Source: Desulfosporosinus nitroreducens (GTDB lineage: Bacteria > Bacillota > Desulfitobacteriia > Desulfitobacteriales > Desulfitobacteriaceae). Taken from it: 64,000 nt of DNA. The notes under the pieces are model-generated. The model was not told the origin of the DNA. It ran no database searches and was given only the letters and a program-made list of their open reading frames with translations. The translations under genes were made by a program, and so were the position numbers. The stretch covers positions 97,508 through 161,507 of the forward strand of contig NZ_JAMHFY010000012.1 of assembly GCF_023897015.1 (NCBI RefSeq). The letters run 5' to 3'. Each line of letters begins with the position of its first letter. Within the stretch, counting starts at the first letter, position 1. This document shows positions 53,441 to 62,892 of the stretch, piece by piece.

Positions 53441-54880
53441 ATGAAACTGGTCTTTGTGACTGCAGAAGCCGATCCTTTTGCTAAAACTGGCGGTTTAGGG
53501 GAAGTGGCGGGTTCGTTACCAGCCTTCTTGCATAAACAAGGGATTGATGTCAGGATTATTATGCCTAAGTATAGCAGTATCCCTAAAGAATTCCAGAGAG
53601 AGTTTAAGCATTTGTCCCATTTCGACGTCCCAGTTGCTTGGCGTAAACAATATTGCGGCTTGGAAGAAACGGTTTATCAGGGGATACCTTATTACTTTAT
53701 TGACAATGAGTACTATTTTACACGTTCAAATGTTTATGGGGAATACGATGATGCAGAAAGATTTGCTTTCTTTTCCCGGGCTGCCCTTGAAAGTCTGATC
53801 CACATACCGGGGTTTAAACCAGATATCATACATTGTCACGATTGGCATACCGCATTAATCCCGCTTATGCTCAAAGAGTTTTATAACCGTGAGCCTCTAT
53901 ACTACCCAATTAAAACTCTCTTTACAATTCATAACCTAAAATATCAGGGGATTTTTCCTAAGGAAGTTCTCTATGATATTGTGGGTCTGGGGATGGAGTT
54001 TTATAAGGAAAATGGCTTGGAATTTCACGGAGCGATTAATTTCATGAAGAGTGCTTTACTTTATGCAGATCAGATCACGACAGTGAGTCCAACCTATGCA
54101 GAGGAAATCCAAAATCCTTTTTATGGGGAAAATCTTGATGGCTTGTTAAGAAAAAGAAGAGATTTTCTGACGGGTATTCTCAATGGCATTGACTATGAGG
54201 TGTATGACCCCTTTAACGACCCCTATTTGGTAATGTCTTTTCATGATGTATCTCTGGCTAAAACAGAAAACAAAAAGCACCTGCAAAAAACAATCGGACT
54301 GCCAGTTAGAGAAGAGTGTGCTATCTTGGGAATGGTAAGCAGAATCGTCGATCAGAAAGGCTTTGATCTTTTGGCCCATGTTATCGAAGAGATTCTGGAA
54401 CTGGATATTCAGATGGTTATCCTCGGTACTGGAGAGAAAAAATATGAAGAAAGGCTGAAATATTTTGCCTCTAAATATCCTGAGAAACTGGCTATACGAT
54501 TAGAATTTTCTAATGAAAGAGCTCATCAGATATATGCCGGAGTGGACATCTTGCTAATGCCCTCACGTTTTGAGCCCTGTGGTATCGCTCAAATGATTGC
54601 TATGCGCTATGGAACCGTTCCCATTGTCCGTGAAACCGGAGGATTAAAGGATACGGTCATTCCTTATAATGATATTATGGGAACAGGCAATGGATTTAGC
54701 TTTGTAAACTATAATGCTCATGAATTTTTATTTACAGTGCAACGAGCATTGAGTATATATTATGAAAATAAGCCCGTTTGGAATAATATACGACTAAGGG
54801 GTTTGGAAAGTGACTTTAGTTGGAGCAGATCTGCAAATGCGTACATCGAACTATATAGGTCATTATTGCAAATATCCTAA
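53441..54880 (+). CDS. glgA: Glycogen synthase (ADP-glucose type)
   Basis: Extends alpha-1,4-glucan chains from ADP-glucose. 479 residues of GT5. KTGGLGEVAGSLP near 15 is the ADP-glucose binding motif. DIIHCHDWHTALIPLMLK near 128, the acceptor/sugar region FTIHNLKYQGIF near 163, and MPSRFEPCGIAQMIAMRYG near 371 with the catalytic E-x7-E type element, plus VRETGGLKDTV. GAAAGGTGGGAG precedes the ATG, 15 nt after glgD. Confidence 0.95.
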   Translation: MKLVFVTAEADPFAKTGGLGEVAGSLPAFLHKQGIDVRIIMPKYSSIPKEFQREFKHLSHFDVPVAWRKQYCGLEETVYQGIPYYFIDNEYYFTRSNVYGEYDDAERFAFFSRAALESLIHIPGFKPDIIHCHDWHTALIPLMLKEFYNREPLYYPIKTLFTIHNLKYQGIFPKEVLYDIVGLGMEFYKENGLEFHGAINFMKSALLYADQITTVSPTYAEEIQNPFYGENLDGLLRKRRDFLTGILNGIDYEVYDPFNDPYLVMSFHDVSLAKTENKKHLQKTIGLPVREECAILGMVSRIVDQKGFDLLAHVIEEILELDIQMVILGTGEKKYEERLKYFASKYPEKLAIRLEFSNERAHQIYAGVDILLMPSRFEPCGIAQMIAMRYGTVPIVRETGGLKDTVIPYNDIMGTGNGFSFVNYNAHEFLFTVQRALSIYYENKPVWNNIRLRGLESDFSWSRSANAYIELYRSLLQIS

Positions 54881-55011
54881 GATTCATAGGGATTACTCTA
54901 AAAATTTGCTCAAATGGGTTAGCTTGTACAAGTACATGTATCATACATATTTGCAGAGTTTGGTTTCTGCGATTTGATCAATAAAAAACGACAAGGGTAT
55001 AGGTGATAAGT

Positions 55012-58000
55012 ATGGAATTTGTGGCGTATCATAATTCGCATGACTTTTATTATCGTGATCCCTTTGGCTCAGTCAACTGTGGTCAAAAGATAACCTTTCG
55101 TATTAGTGCAATTTCGCCAGTTCCTATTGACACTTGTATTCTTCGTTTATGGGAAACTGACAGGGAAATTACTAATTTGATGCACCAAACTACTAAGAAG
55201 AGAAGTCATAATGTTGCGTCTTCAGAACAGAGATCCTTTGAGGTTGCTGAGAAGGGAGAATCATATGAGGCAGAATATGCAGTACCAAATACTCCCGGAC
55301 TAATTTGGTACTATTTCGTAATTTATGCAGGCTCTCATATCTACTACTATGGAAATAATAATAAAAGGTTAGGGGGAATAGGCAGTCTCTGGGAACAAGT
55401 ACCGCCGGCCTATCAAATTACGGTTCATAAGCAAACAGTAGTCCCTGAGTGGTATAAGCGAGGAGTTATGTACCAAATATTTATTGATCGGTTCTTTAAT
55501 CCTCACGAAAAAGGGTTCATCTGTGATCCGCGGAAAAACACTCTGTTGCACGCAGATTGGTCAGATCAGCCTGTCTATATTAAGGATGAGCAGGGTAGAG
55601 TGACGGATTGGGATTTTTTTGGTGGAACCCTGCAAGGGGTCATTGAAAAGTTGCCTTACTTTCAAGAATTAGGGATTAGTATTCTATACTTCAACCCAAT
55701 ATTTGAAGCATCAAGCAATCATAAATATGATACTGGGGATTATCATAAAATCGATCCCATGTATGGGGATGATCTGGTTTTTAAACGATTGATTGATACA
55801 GCAAGACACTGCGGAATTTCGATTATTCTTGACGGTGTCTTTAGCCATACCGGAAGTGACAGCATCTACTTCAATAAATATGGGAATTATCCAGAAGTCG
55901 GTGCTTACCAATCCGTAGATTCTCCTTATTATAGTTGGTATAAGTTTAAAAAAGATCGCCAAGAGTATGAATCTTGGTGGGGGGTTGATTCCCTGCCTGA
56001 AGTAAATGAAATGAACTCCTCCTACAGACAGTTTGTTTACGGCTCCGAAAACAGTGTCGTTCAAAAATGGCTAAAGGTTGGTGTGGCTGGCTGGAGGCTG
56101 GATGTGGCTGATGAACTTCCGGATGAGTTTATTCAGGAACTGCGCCAAGCGATTAAATCCATTAACCCTAACGCTGTATTAATCGGGGAAGTGTGGGAAG
56201 ATGCTTCGAATAAAATCAGCTATGACAGTCCACGTCAATATTTTTTGGGGGATGAACTCGATGCCGCTATGAACTATCCTTTCAGGAATAGTTTACTTAG
56301 CTTTATGCTTGGGCAAAGTGATGCGAAGGATGTCTATCAACAAATTATGAGTCTGTATGAAAATTATCCTCGAGAGAATTTTTACGCCGCCATGAACTTA
56401 ATCGGGAGTCACGATACGATTCGAGTTTTGACTCTTTTAGGAAATGCTCCACCAGAAAAGAGTTTGACGAATACAGAGCAGAGAACTTTTCGGCTTTCAC
56501 CGCCCGCACGGCGATTAGCAGTACAAAGACTCAAACTATTGAGTTTGGTTCAAATGACATTTCCCGGAGTTCCTTGTATTTATTATGGGGATGAAGCCGG
56601 TGTGGAAGGTTATTCTGATCCTTATAACCGGGGAACATATCCATGGGGCAGGGAAGACAGAGAAATCAATGATTGGTATGGACGAATCCTGCGAATGCGA
56701 GCTGAATTTGAAGTGCTTCAAACGGGTCAATTTGAGCCGTTTTATTTCGAGCCGGATGTTTATGGTTTCTCTCGAGCAGGGAATGAGGAAGAAATAGTTA
56801 TCCTTATCAATCGACACCGAGATGAACTGAAACTAGTCGATCTTAGTCCAAAACTTTCGTCTGCTCCATTTATAATTGATTTAATCAATGGAGAAAGACT
56901 TAGTTCAGAAACGCTCAGTGCTGTGTCAATCAATGCTCTAAGCGGAAGGGCTCTGCTTATTAAAAAAAATCCTCCTCACGATTTGCAACTTCAGCGTTCC
57001 TGCGGGGTATTATTACATATTAGCTCGTTGCCATCTTCTTGGGGGTTGGGAGATCTAGGGCAGGAAGCCTATGATTTTGTGGATTTTTTAGCTGAATCCG
57101 GACAATCGATATGGCAGGTCTTACCCTTGAATCCTGCTGGGGCAGGAGATTGTCCTTACCAAAGTGATTCCGTATTTGCGGGAAATTCAGTTTTTATCAG
57201 TCTTGATCATTTGATTAATGAGGGCCTTTTAGATCTGAAAGAGACTCGTAGAAAATATGAACAGCTTATAAATATTGGACTTCGGGAAAGTTTACTAAAC
57301 CAAGCGCTAAAAGAACTTAAGCAAAATTTACTCTATGAGGCCTATCAAAAATTTACTGAGCGTCTTGAATCAAGCAGGGCTAACTCTTCAATATCCTTAA
57401 GCTCTGAATATCTGTCTTATAAATACTCAGAATATCTATCTCAAGAAAACTATGCAAAATTTCAAGCCAAACATAAAGATTGGCTTCAGGACTACGTTCT
57501 CTTTCGTGCCTTTAAAGTTCACTTCGGGGGTGCTCCATGGTTCGAATGGGAATCTAAAATTGCTTCTCGTGAAACAGAGGCGTTATTCAATTATTCATTG
57601 CTTCTCCAAAAAGAAAGAGATTTTAATGAATTTCTACAATACACTTTCTTTTATGAATGGAATAAACTAAAAACTTACGCCGAGGGTAAAGGGATTAAAA
57701 TAATGGGGGATTTGCCCCATTTTGTAGCGGCCGACAGTTGCGATGTATGGGTAAACCGCAGGTTGTTTATTCTTGATGAAAAAGGCAGACCTGCAAAAAC
57801 AGCAGGAGTCCCCCCCGATTATTTTAGCAAAACCGGTCAATTATGGGGGAATCCAGTTTATGACTGGAAGGCTAATGCCACTTCTCAGTATTCTTGGTGG
57901 AAAATGCGGATTTACTTTGCCTTAGATCAGTTTAACTATATCCGCTTAGATCACTTTCGAGGATTTGAAGCCTTTTGGGAAGTGGATGCTGAGGAGGAGA

Positions 58001-58569
58001 CTGCTGAAAGAGGGCGATGGATAAAAGGGCCGGGGAAACGATTCTTTGAAAGCATGTTTGAGGAGTTTGGAAAATGCCCTTTTATTGTTGAAGACTTGGG
58101 AATTATCACTACTGAAGTAAATGTTTTAAAGCAGATGTTTAGCTTTCCCGGAATTAAGGTGCTTCAATTTACGCCGCCAAAAGAGTTGTTAGTGGATGTA
58201 ATGGGTCCGGAAACTAATTTCGTTTATTACACGGGTACACATGATAATAATACCTTGATCGGTTGGTGTGAGAGGAATTACTTAGCGGAAGAGGAGGGCC
58301 AAGTCAGCATTACTTCATCTCAACAGGCCATAAGTCAAGAAGTCCGCGAAGACTGTCGTCAGTTGATTGAAGAGTTGTATTTGAGTCAAGCGGTTTGGGT
58401 TATTTTACCGATGCAAGATATATTAGGGTTGGGCGACGAAGCTCGTATGAATGTCCCAGGGACGGTTCATGGAAATTGGAAGTGGCAACTCGATAAAAAT
58501 GTTGATCTGGATGAAATAAAAGATTGGCTTCTTACCCAAGCCGAAAAAGCAAAAAGATTGCAGATTTGA
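55012..58569 (+). CDS. GH13 alpha-glucan hydrolase fused to GH77 4-alpha-glucanotransferase
   Basis: A 1185-residue two-enzyme protein. Residues ~1-140: a CBM34-like beta-sandwich with Tyr/His-rich start. ~150-655: GH13 barrel of the neopullulanase/cyclomaltodextrinase type, with GVMYQIFIDRFFNP, nucleophile Asp in GWRLDVADELP near 363, Glu in LIGEVWEDAS near 392, and Asp in GSHDTIRVL near 466. ~660-1185: GH77 (MalQ) with CGVLLHISSLPSSWGLGDLG, nucleophile Asp in IRLDHFRGFEAFW near 980, Glu in IVEDLGIIT near 1027 and THDNNTLIGW near 1076. Both triads look intact. Together they could trim branches and recycle short maltodextrins. Cytoplasmic: no signal peptide. Start ATG 55012 behind AGGTGAT; it lies 131 nt after glgA. 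Confidence 0.92.
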   Translation: MEFVAYHNSHDFYYRDPFGSVNCGQKITFRISAISPVPIDTCILRLWETDREITNLMHQTTKKRSHNVASSEQRSFEVAEKGESYEAEYAVPNTPGLIWYYFVIYAGSHIYYYGNNNKRLGGIGSLWEQVPPAYQITVHKQTVVPEWYKRGVMYQIFIDRFFNPHEKGFICDPRKNTLLHADWSDQPVYIKDEQGRVTDWDFFGGTLQGVIEKLPYFQELGISILYFNPIFEASSNHKYDTGDYHKIDPMYGDDLVFKRLIDTARHCGISIILDGVFSHTGSDSIYFNKYGNYPEVGAYQSVDSPYYSWYKFKKDRQEYESWWGVDSLPEVNEMNSSYRQFVYGSENSVVQKWLKVGVAGWRLDVADELPDEFIQELRQAIKSINPNAVLIGEVWEDASNKISYDSPRQYFLGDELDAAMNYPFRNSLLSFMLGQSDAKDVYQQIMSLYENYPRENFYAAMNLIGSHDTIRVLTLLGNAPPEKSLTNTEQRTFRLSPPARRLAVQRLKLLSLVQMTFPGVPCIYYGDEAGVEGYSDPYNRGTYPWGREDREINDWYGRILRMRAEFEVLQTGQFEPFYFEPDVYGFSRAGNEEEIVILINRHRDELKLVDLSPKLSSAPFIIDLINGERLSSETLSAVSINALSGRALLIKKNPPHDLQLQRSCGVLLHISSLPSSWGLGDLGQEAYDFVDFLAESGQSIWQVLPLNPAGAGDCPYQSDSVFAGNSVFISLDHLINEGLLDLKETRRKYEQLINIGLRESLLNQALKELKQNLLYEAYQKFTERLESSRANSSISLSSEYLSYKYSEYLSQENYAKFQAKHKDWLQDYVLFRAFKVHFGGAPWFEWESKIASRETEALFNYSLLLQKERDFNEFLQYTFFYEWNKLKTYAEGKGIKIMGDLPHFVAADSCDVWVNRRLFILDEKGRPAKTAGVPPDYFSKTGQLWGNPVYDWKANATSQYSWWKMRIYFALDQFNYIRLDHFRGFEAFWEVDAEEETAERGRWIKGPGKRFFESMFEEFGKCPFIVEDLGIITTEVNVLKQMFSFPGIKVLQFTPPKELLVDVMGPETNFVYYTGTHDNNTLIGWCERNYLAEEEGQVSITSSQQAISQEVREDCRQLIEELYLSQAVWVILPMQDILGLGDEARMNVPGTVHGNWKWQLDKNVDLDEIKDWLLTQAEKAKRLQI

Positions 58570-58675
58570 CATTTGAAGTATTAAATAGAATAATAGGCGT
58601 AATAGATTTATTCGATATACTTACTAATTAATTAAATAACTCTATTTTAAATTTTTGAAAATTGGGGATAAGGAA

Positions 58676-59242
58676 TTGAAGAAATTTATCGGGATTTTTC
58701 TAAAAGGGTTATTAATACTGACTCCTTTAGTGCTTACCTTCTACATTCTCTATAAAATGTTTTTAATAACTGATGGCTTATTTAAAGGAATGCTAGAGAG
58801 GTTTGGCTTATACTTTCCGGGATTTGGAGTGATCGTAACCCTGGCAGTGATTTTTCTGGTAGGTTTATTAGCATCAAATTGGCTGACGAACGGATTACTA
58901 AATTACATGGAAAAGCTCTTAACTAAAATTCCGATACTTGGCAACATTTACGGAATTATCAAAGACACAGTAAATTCTTTTTCTGCTAATAAAAAAGGCT
59001 TTTCCCGATTAGTCATGGTCAATATGTCCAGTGAACTTAAACTTTTGGGATTCCTTACTAATGATGAAGAAAGCGCTTTTATTCCCAAAGGATATGTGGC
59101 AGTCTACTTAATGCAGTCAATGCAATGGGCAGGGAATTTAATTGTCGTACCGCAAGAGCAAGTTCAACTTCTCGAAGTCTCCTCCGAAGAGGCCTTGAAA
59201 TTTATTGCATCTGCGGGACTCTTAAGTAAAAAGACGAACTAG
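58676..59242 (+). CDS. DUF502 family membrane protein
   Basis: 188 residues. KKFIGIFLKGLLILTPLVLT at the N-terminus and FGVIVTLAVIFLVGLLASNW give two membrane segments. PILGNIYGIIKDTVNSFSAN and LVMVNMSSELKLLGFLTND are the DUF502 core (IYxxxK, GFxT). Function unknown. Start: TTG 58676 gives the standard N-terminus and has GGGG at 58664-58667 about 8 nt before it; an upstream TTG at 58655 adds seven polar residues. Confidence 0.85.
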   Translation: MKKFIGIFLKGLLILTPLVLTFYILYKMFLITDGLFKGMLERFGLYFPGFGVIVTLAVIFLVGLLASNWLTNGLLNYMEKLLTKIPILGNIYGIIKDTVNSFSANKKGFSRLVMVNMSSELKLLGFLTNDEESAFIPKGYVAVYLMQSMQWAGNLIVVPQEQVQLLEVSSEEALKFIASAGLLSKKTN

Positions 59243-59386
59243 GCGAAACGATGTGACTTTGTATTCTTGGCATAATATGGCTTTAGCTGAGAGAACATTT
59301 TAAATGATCTTACTGATATTGTTTGACTGTTGGTGACGATATTTTTTACAATGAAACCAGTAAATAGATTTATAAAATGATTTGAA

Positions 59387-59426
59387 AAATTTTAAGGCAT
59401 GCCTGATTAGACATGCCTTAAAATTT
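59387..59426. terminator. Bidirectional terminator between DUF502 and DUF1540 genes
   Basis: AAATTTTAAGGCATG at 59387-59401 pairs perfectly with CATGCCTTAAAATTT at 59412-59426 around a 10-nt loop. A-run on one side and T-run on the other, between two convergent genes. Confidence 0.8.
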
Positions 59427-59453
59427 CTTTGTTATAGTTAAATGGAGAACTAA

Positions 59454-59621
59454 TTACTCTGGAAGAAAAGTTGCACAGTCAGTCATTTCAGTGGTACTAG
59501 CGTTAGGAGATTGGACTTCGATCTTGTCGGCATGACAATGATCACCTGAACCATAGTAATGGCAAGTGTTAACAACGCATTTTATTCCGCCGTTAGGTTG
59601 AGGCATTTTTTTAGCTGGCAT
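59454..59621 (-). CDS. DUF1540 small cysteine-rich protein
   Basis: 55 residues, starting MPAKKMPQPNGGIKCVVNTC and followed by HYYGSGDHCHADKIEVQSPN. The C-x4-C-x8-C spacing (Cys 15, 20, 29) with a fourth Cys near 49 (TDCATF) is the DUF1540 pattern, a probable metal-binding peptide frequent in spore-formers. GAAGGAGG lies 8-15 nt upstream of the ATG on the minus strand. Stand-alone gene with its own upstream region at 59622-59760. Confidence 0.85.
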   Translation of the reverse strand: MPAKKMPQPNGGIKCVVNTCHYYGSGDHCHADKIEVQSPNASTTEMTDCATFLPE

Positions 59622-59887
59622 ATTAGTATTCCTCCTTCAAGTGAATTCAAAGTTTAATATCTCCAGTTAATTTGGTTTTTATGTCTATTAATTTATGATT
59701 GTATTGACAAAATATATAAGCAAGTTGGAACTGGAATGGTCAACAACAAACAGAAAATATTTAAAAGGTTAGGATATTGAAAATCGCAAAATATGAAGCT
59801 ACAATCAGGGACAAGCTACTTAGATTAAGAAGAATTGATATTAATTAATCAATTCATTAATAGTCTGGTAAGGGAGCTGAGATTAAC

Positions 59888-60313
59888 ATGACCACAGACA
59901 AACTCAATAATAAAAGATTAAAACCCTATCAAAAGAAGGCGGCCAAGTATATTACGGACAAGAAAAAATCGTTAGATCTTCTCAATAATGCCATGAAAAA
60001 AGCTAACGCTAAAAGAGGTGCGCTTGGCGAAACCTGGGAGAAATTTCAGCTCTTATTTGGCGTATTTAAAGATTGGATTAACGGCAACTATAAGGAAATG
60101 CCCATGCGTTCGCTTCTCATGATAGTCCTGGGAATCGTCTATTTTGTATCGCCCATAGACGGGATTTTCGATTATATTCCTTTTGCAGGATTAATCGATG
60201 ACGCGGCAGTAGCTGGCTTTGTTATATCCCAAGTGAGCGTTGATCTTGAACGATATAAGCTCTGGAAAAAGCAAGTCGAACCTGATTCAACTATTTCTGA
60301 AGCATCTTCTTAA
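59888..60313 (+). CDS. ykvA: YkvA family (DUF1232) protein
   Basis: 141 residues. A basic N-terminal helix region (KRLKPYQKKAAKYITDKKKS) and then the DUF1232 core SLLMIVLGIVYFVSPIDGIF with DYIPFAGLIDDAAVAGFVIS, an amphipathic/membrane hairpin with the conserved SPID and DD. Function unknown; membrane-associated. AAGGGAGCTGAGATTAAC precedes the ATG. Confidence 0.87.
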   Translation: MTTDKLNNKRLKPYQKKAAKYITDKKKSLDLLNNAMKKANAKRGALGETWEKFQLLFGVFKDWINGNYKEMPMRSLLMIVLGIVYFVSPIDGIFDYIPFAGLIDDAAVAGFVISQVSVDLERYKLWKKQVEPDSTISEASS

Positions 60314-60371
60314 GAGAGTGTTTTACGAAGTTTGATGCTGCAACAATAGGAACACTTCTCGTTTAAAGAAA

Positions 60372-60400
60372 ACAATAGTCACCCGGGTAAAGACTATTGT
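60372..60400 (+). terminator. Hairpin after ykvA
   Basis: ACAATAGTC at 60372-60380 pairs with GACTATTGT at 60392-60400; the loop itself contains ACCCGGGT. No T-run follows, so termination efficiency is uncertain. Confidence 0.4.
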
Positions 60401-60589
60401 CTAATCCCAAACAACACAGTTTAGGGGGATCACTTTCAAGAGGAATAAAATATTTGTAAAATTGGAAAGATTCCATCTATACTTGAGCTGGAATTGGTTG
60501 TAGAATTGAAATTAACAGTTATATCGAAAATAATAATTCAGTTTAGAATGTGAAAAGAATTCAGTTTGAATGTGGGTGAGGGGTAGAAG

Positions 60590-62410
60590 ATGTCTTCAGT
60601 ATCTAAATTATTGTCACTAACTTCTGAATTAAAGCTTAACAAATCCTATGTCCAACAAATAGCAGAAGTGATCGCAGCAGTCATAGAATTTGAGGTTGCT
60701 ATTATTGATAATAACTTAGAAGTAATTGCTGGGACGGGAAAATACCAAAGTGAAATTGGTTTTGTATACGGGAAAGGATCAATCACTGGACAGATAATTA
60801 ACAGCGGCAGCAACTTTGTTTTAGATGACGAACCGCTTAATCACAATATCTGTAAAGACTGCAATCAAAAAATTATTTGTAAACTCAAGGCAGGAATACT
60901 TTCACCAATAATATGGACCGGGCATGTAATTGGTACAATTTCAATTTTTGCTTTTGATGACAGGGAAAAAAACGAGTTGCTTTCGAACCGAGATAAACTG
61001 CTTGATTTTTTAATGAAAATATCAGCCTTGATAAGCAGCAAAATTGGCGAGAATGAAATGCATGGACGCCTTTCATTAATGGCCAACCAATTCAGTGCAG
61101 TTATAAATTCCATTGTCGAGGGGCTCGTAACTATTGACCATTCAGGTTTTATTACCCATATTAACAAGTCTGCCGAAAAGTTATTGAATATTTCTACACA
61201 GCAAGTTTGCGGGCGACACATAAACGATATTTTCCAAGGGTTCTCAGTTCCTAAAGTGTTAAAACTGGGACAACCATATGTTGAACAAGAAATCCAGTAT
61301 ATCAACAAGGGAGAAGTATGCCTATTTATCAGTACCATTACACCCATAAAAACGAATCAGGAAATTATCGGTTTGGTTATTTCATTTCGAAGTATCCGCG
61401 AATTGCGGAAGTTAGCGGGTCGTTTGATTAGGGAAGATCGCAAATATACTCTGGACGGAATATTAGGAACAAGCAAAACTATGACCATCCTTAAACAAAA
61501 AATGCAACTTGTCGCGGCAACCGACTCGACAATTTTGATTACCGGCGAAAGTGGAACGGGTAAAGAGTTATTTGCGAGGGCCATTCATGAAGAAAGCCAT
61601 CGCAAAAATGGGCCATTTATCGCTATAAACTGCGGGGCTATTCCAGAAATGCTCTTAGAAAGTGAACTTTTTGGCTATGAAGAAGGTGCTTTTACCGGGG
61701 CTAGTCGCGGAGGTAAACCAGGGAAATTTGAGCTTGCAAACAATGGGACAATCTTTCTGGACGAAATTGGAGATATGCCGATGCATCTTCAGGTGAAGTT
61801 ATTGCGAGTGTTGCAAGAAGTTAAAATTGAACGAATTGGTGGAGTAAAGCCGGTATGGATTGATGTCCGGATTATCGCAGCCACAAATCGCAATCTCGAA
61901 GAAATGATCAAAGAAAAACTATTTAGAAGTGATCTCTTTTATAGGTTAAGTGTTATTCCATTCTATATTCCTCCGTTACGTGAAAGGAAAGAGGACTTGA
62001 TGCTTCTTCTGCATCACTTTTTGGATAAGTATAATCTGATTTTAGGTAAACAAATAACCGGTTTTACTCAAGAAGTTCAGAGAAAAATGCTTACCTATCC
62101 TTGGCAGGGGAATGTAAGGGAACTGGAAAATGCGGTTGAGTATGCAGTAAATATTGCCACCAAAAATGTCATCGACAGCACTTTCTTGTCCTCTCGAGTA
62201 AATGATTATTTTGAGCATAATGCTAGTTTATCAACGAGTGATGTTCAACCAACGCTAGCTGATCTGGAAAAAAATGCGATCGAAGCTGCGTTAAAAAAGT
62301 TTGGTAGTACCCGTCAAGCTAAAGAAAAAGCTGCCGATAGCTTAGGTATGAGTAGATCTACTTTCTACAGAAAGATAAAAAACCTAGGTTTAAATACTAA
62401 GATTCTTTAA
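60590..62410 (+). CDS. Sigma-54-dependent transcriptional activator
   Basis: A 606-residue bacterial enhancer-binding protein. N-terminal sensor part (~1-160) looks GAF-like and contains HNICKDCNQKIICKLKAG, a three-Cys cluster that could bind a metal or sense redox. A PAS-like domain follows (~165-290, INSIVEGLVTIDHSGFITHI). The AAA+ domain has Walker A GESGTGKELFARAIHEESH near 320, the sigma-54-contacting GAFTGA near 367, and Walker B IFLDEIGDMP near 386. The C-terminus is a Fis-type helix-turn-helix (AADSLGMSRSTFYRKIKNLG). Its likely target is the -24/-12 promoter at 62825-62840 downstream. GGTGAGGGGTAGAAG precedes the ATG. Confidence 0.94.
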   Translation: MSSVSKLLSLTSELKLNKSYVQQIAEVIAAVIEFEVAIIDNNLEVIAGTGKYQSEIGFVYGKGSITGQIINSGSNFVLDDEPLNHNICKDCNQKIICKLKAGILSPIIWTGHVIGTISIFAFDDREKNELLSNRDKLLDFLMKISALISSKIGENEMHGRLSLMANQFSAVINSIVEGLVTIDHSGFITHINKSAEKLLNISTQQVCGRHINDIFQGFSVPKVLKLGQPYVEQEIQYINKGEVCLFISTITPIKTNQEIIGLVISFRSIRELRKLAGRLIREDRKYTLDGILGTSKTMTILKQKMQLVAATDSTILITGESGTGKELFARAIHEESHRKNGPFIAINCGAIPEMLLESELFGYEEGAFTGASRGGKPGKFELANNGTIFLDEIGDMPMHLQVKLLRVLQEVKIERIGGVKPVWIDVRIIAATNRNLEEMIKEKLFRSDLFYRLSVIPFYIPPLRERKEDLMLLLHHFLDKYNLILGKQITGFTQEVQRKMLTYPWQGNVRELENAVEYAVNIATKNVIDSTFLSSRVNDYFEHNASLSTSDVQPTLADLEKNAIEAALKKFGSTRQAKEKAADSLGMSRSTFYRKIKNLGLNTKIL

Positions 62411-62452
62411 TAGAAATAGCAAATTCCAAATTAAGATTCAACATATATACTC

Positions 62453-62498
62453 AAAAGCTTTTTGGATATGATTATACATCTGTCCGAAAAGCTTTTTC
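62453..62498 (+). terminator. Terminator of the sigma-54 activator gene
   Basis: AAAAGCTTTTTGGA at 62453-62466 pairs with TCCGAAAAGCTTTT at 62483-62496 (one G-T pair), followed by T residues. Confidence 0.78.
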
Positions 62499-62824
62499 TA
62501 TTAGTTCACCAATCGAGAGACTCCTACTTCAAATGGGAGTGATACCCCGTACTACTTCGGTGATGAAAGCCTCCAGTGACGATAGTAATGGTTATTTGCT
62601 AAGACGTCTGAAAATTTTTATGTCCATGTTGTCGATAACAGTAATTGCAGGGAATGCAAAAATCCTAAATCAAGATTTCAAATCCTATTCTAGGATAATT
62701 AAGAATCGGTAATATAACTGCCTTTTGAGACTTAAGTAATATGGAAATCTCAAAATAAGATATTTGCAATCTGCCTATTACGCTATCAATGGCTAAAAAT
62801 CAAGACTATTAGTATTCATTTAAT

Positions 62825-62840
62825 TGGCATAATTTTTGCA
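62825..62840 (+). promoter_or_regulatory. Sigma-54 (-24/-12) promoter
   Basis: TTGGCATAATTTTTGCA at 62824-62840: GG at 62826-62827 and GC at 62838-62839 are separated by exactly 10 nt, and both flanks fit TGGCAY-N5-TTGCA. Transcription would begin near 62851, 42 nt before the corrinoid protein gene. Confidence 0.82.
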
Positions 62841-62892
62841 ATAATCAAAATGACATGTACCAATAAATTTAATAAGGGAGGTAGAAAAAGAA

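Larger units (their letters stand above)
62411..62892. other. 482-bp regulatory gap before the methyltransferase genes
   Basis: Contains the terminator of the activator gene (62453-62498), a short hairpin CTCC...GGGAG near 62521-62540, a dyad ATCCTA/TAGGAT around 62668-62697, and a -24/-12 promoter at 62825-62840. The dyad lies ~130-160 bp upstream of the promoter, a usual place for an activator binding site. No gene seen. Confidence 0.55.

Noticed and set aside
60865..61347. 160-codon minus-strand frame
   Set aside because: Opposite the sigma-54 activator gene, which has full domain support.
62500..62820. Cobalamin or glycine riboswitch before the corrinoid protein gene
   Set aside because: No B12-box-like or tandem glycine motif found; regulation is better explained by the -24/-12 promoter.
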